DNA of 13,369 nucleotides from positions 1 through 13,369 of the forward strand of contig CALGAG010000169.1 of NCBI GenBank assembly GCA_937951995.1, given 5' to 3'. The notes under the pieces were generated by a model that searched no databases, had not been told where the DNA came from, and saw only the letters and a list, made by a program, of their open reading frames with translations. Position 1 is the stretch's first letter. The number at the start of each line of letters is the position of its first letter. This document shows, in pieces, positions 13,310-13,369 of the stretch. Source of the stretch: an uncultured Bacillota bacterium. Its GTDB lineage: Bacteria; Bacillota; Clostridia; Tissierellales; Tissierellaceae. Position numbers and translations under genes: made by a program.

Positions 13310-13369
13310 TATTCTTGTCGCTGTAATTTTGGATCTTCTTATTGGAGACCCAAATTGGATGCCACATCC
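13302..13369 (+). CDS. cbiB: CbiB/CobD adenosylcobinamide-phosphate synthase, N-terminal start (runs out of window)
   Basis: Twenty-two complete codons from the ATG at 13302 read MVDILVAVILDLLIGDPNWM followed by PHP, ending at the window edge. A hydrophobic first helix followed by D-L-L-I-G-D-P-x-W-x-P-H-P is the hallmark opening of CbiB (called CobD in the aerobic pathway). This is the membrane enzyme that joins an aminopropanol arm to cobyric acid. The start overlaps the end of the cobQ-like gene by 8 bases in another frame, implying translational coupling. CbiB acts directly after CobQ in the pathway, which supports the assignment despite the short piece. Confidence 0.85.
   Translation, partial: MVDILVAVILDLLIGDPNWMPH

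Noticed and set aside
1..13369. Mobile element, phage, CRISPR or defence island
   Set aside because: No transposase, integrase, regularly spaced repeats or defence-type genes were found; all genes are metabolic, transport or regulatory.

Overview
The window looks like ordinary chromosome of a low-to-moderate-GC anaerobic Firmicute (Clostridia/Tissierellia type). Signs of this are strong purine-rich ribosome sites (GGAGG-type), hairpin-plus-T terminators after most units, TTGACA/TTGTAA-type promoters, a MepA-like MATE pump, an ECF-transporter S component and an anaerobic-style cobQ-cbiB pair. This placement is inference from gene style, not a taxonomic match. No rRNA, tRNA, CRISPR array, insertion sequence or phage gene was seen.

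Layout. 1-348: tail of an EamA/DMT permease, convergent with a minus-strand gene for a conserved barrel protein of unknown function (428-1102), with a shared terminator between them. 1200-3170: a divergent AraC-family regulator fused to a GH39-like glycosidase domain that appears to have lost the catalytic part of its barrel. 3310-4695: MATE efflux transporter with an inverted repeat covering its ribosome site. 4766-5818: CorA Mg2+ channel. 5935-6438: ECF S component. 6556-9187: an OmpR-type response regulator, its histidine kinase, and a small exported protein. 9334-10987: speD-speE, which make spermidine from decarboxylated AdoMet. 11030-12268 (minus): M29 aminopeptidase. 12461-13309: a CobQ/CbiP-like protein without its glutaminase domain, overlapping the start of cbiB (13302 to the window end).

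How the parts connect. The clearest regulatory circuit is the two-component system. An 18/20-identical tandem box (two TTCATCA-like half sites, 11 bp period) lies upstream of both the response regulator gene and the small exported protein gene, exactly 9 bp before a good -10 hexamer each time. This implies autoregulation plus control of the exported protein. speD and speE form a tight two-gene operon behind a leader rich in direct and inverted repeats. cobQ-like and cbiB overlap and are probably the start of a late cobalamin/corrinoid operon that continues beyond the window.

The most unusual items are the CobQ-like protein with its amidotransferase half missing but its C-terminal tail kept, the AraC-GH39 fusion that has probably become a pseudoenzyme sensor, the matched response-regulator boxes, and the repeat-rich speD leader.
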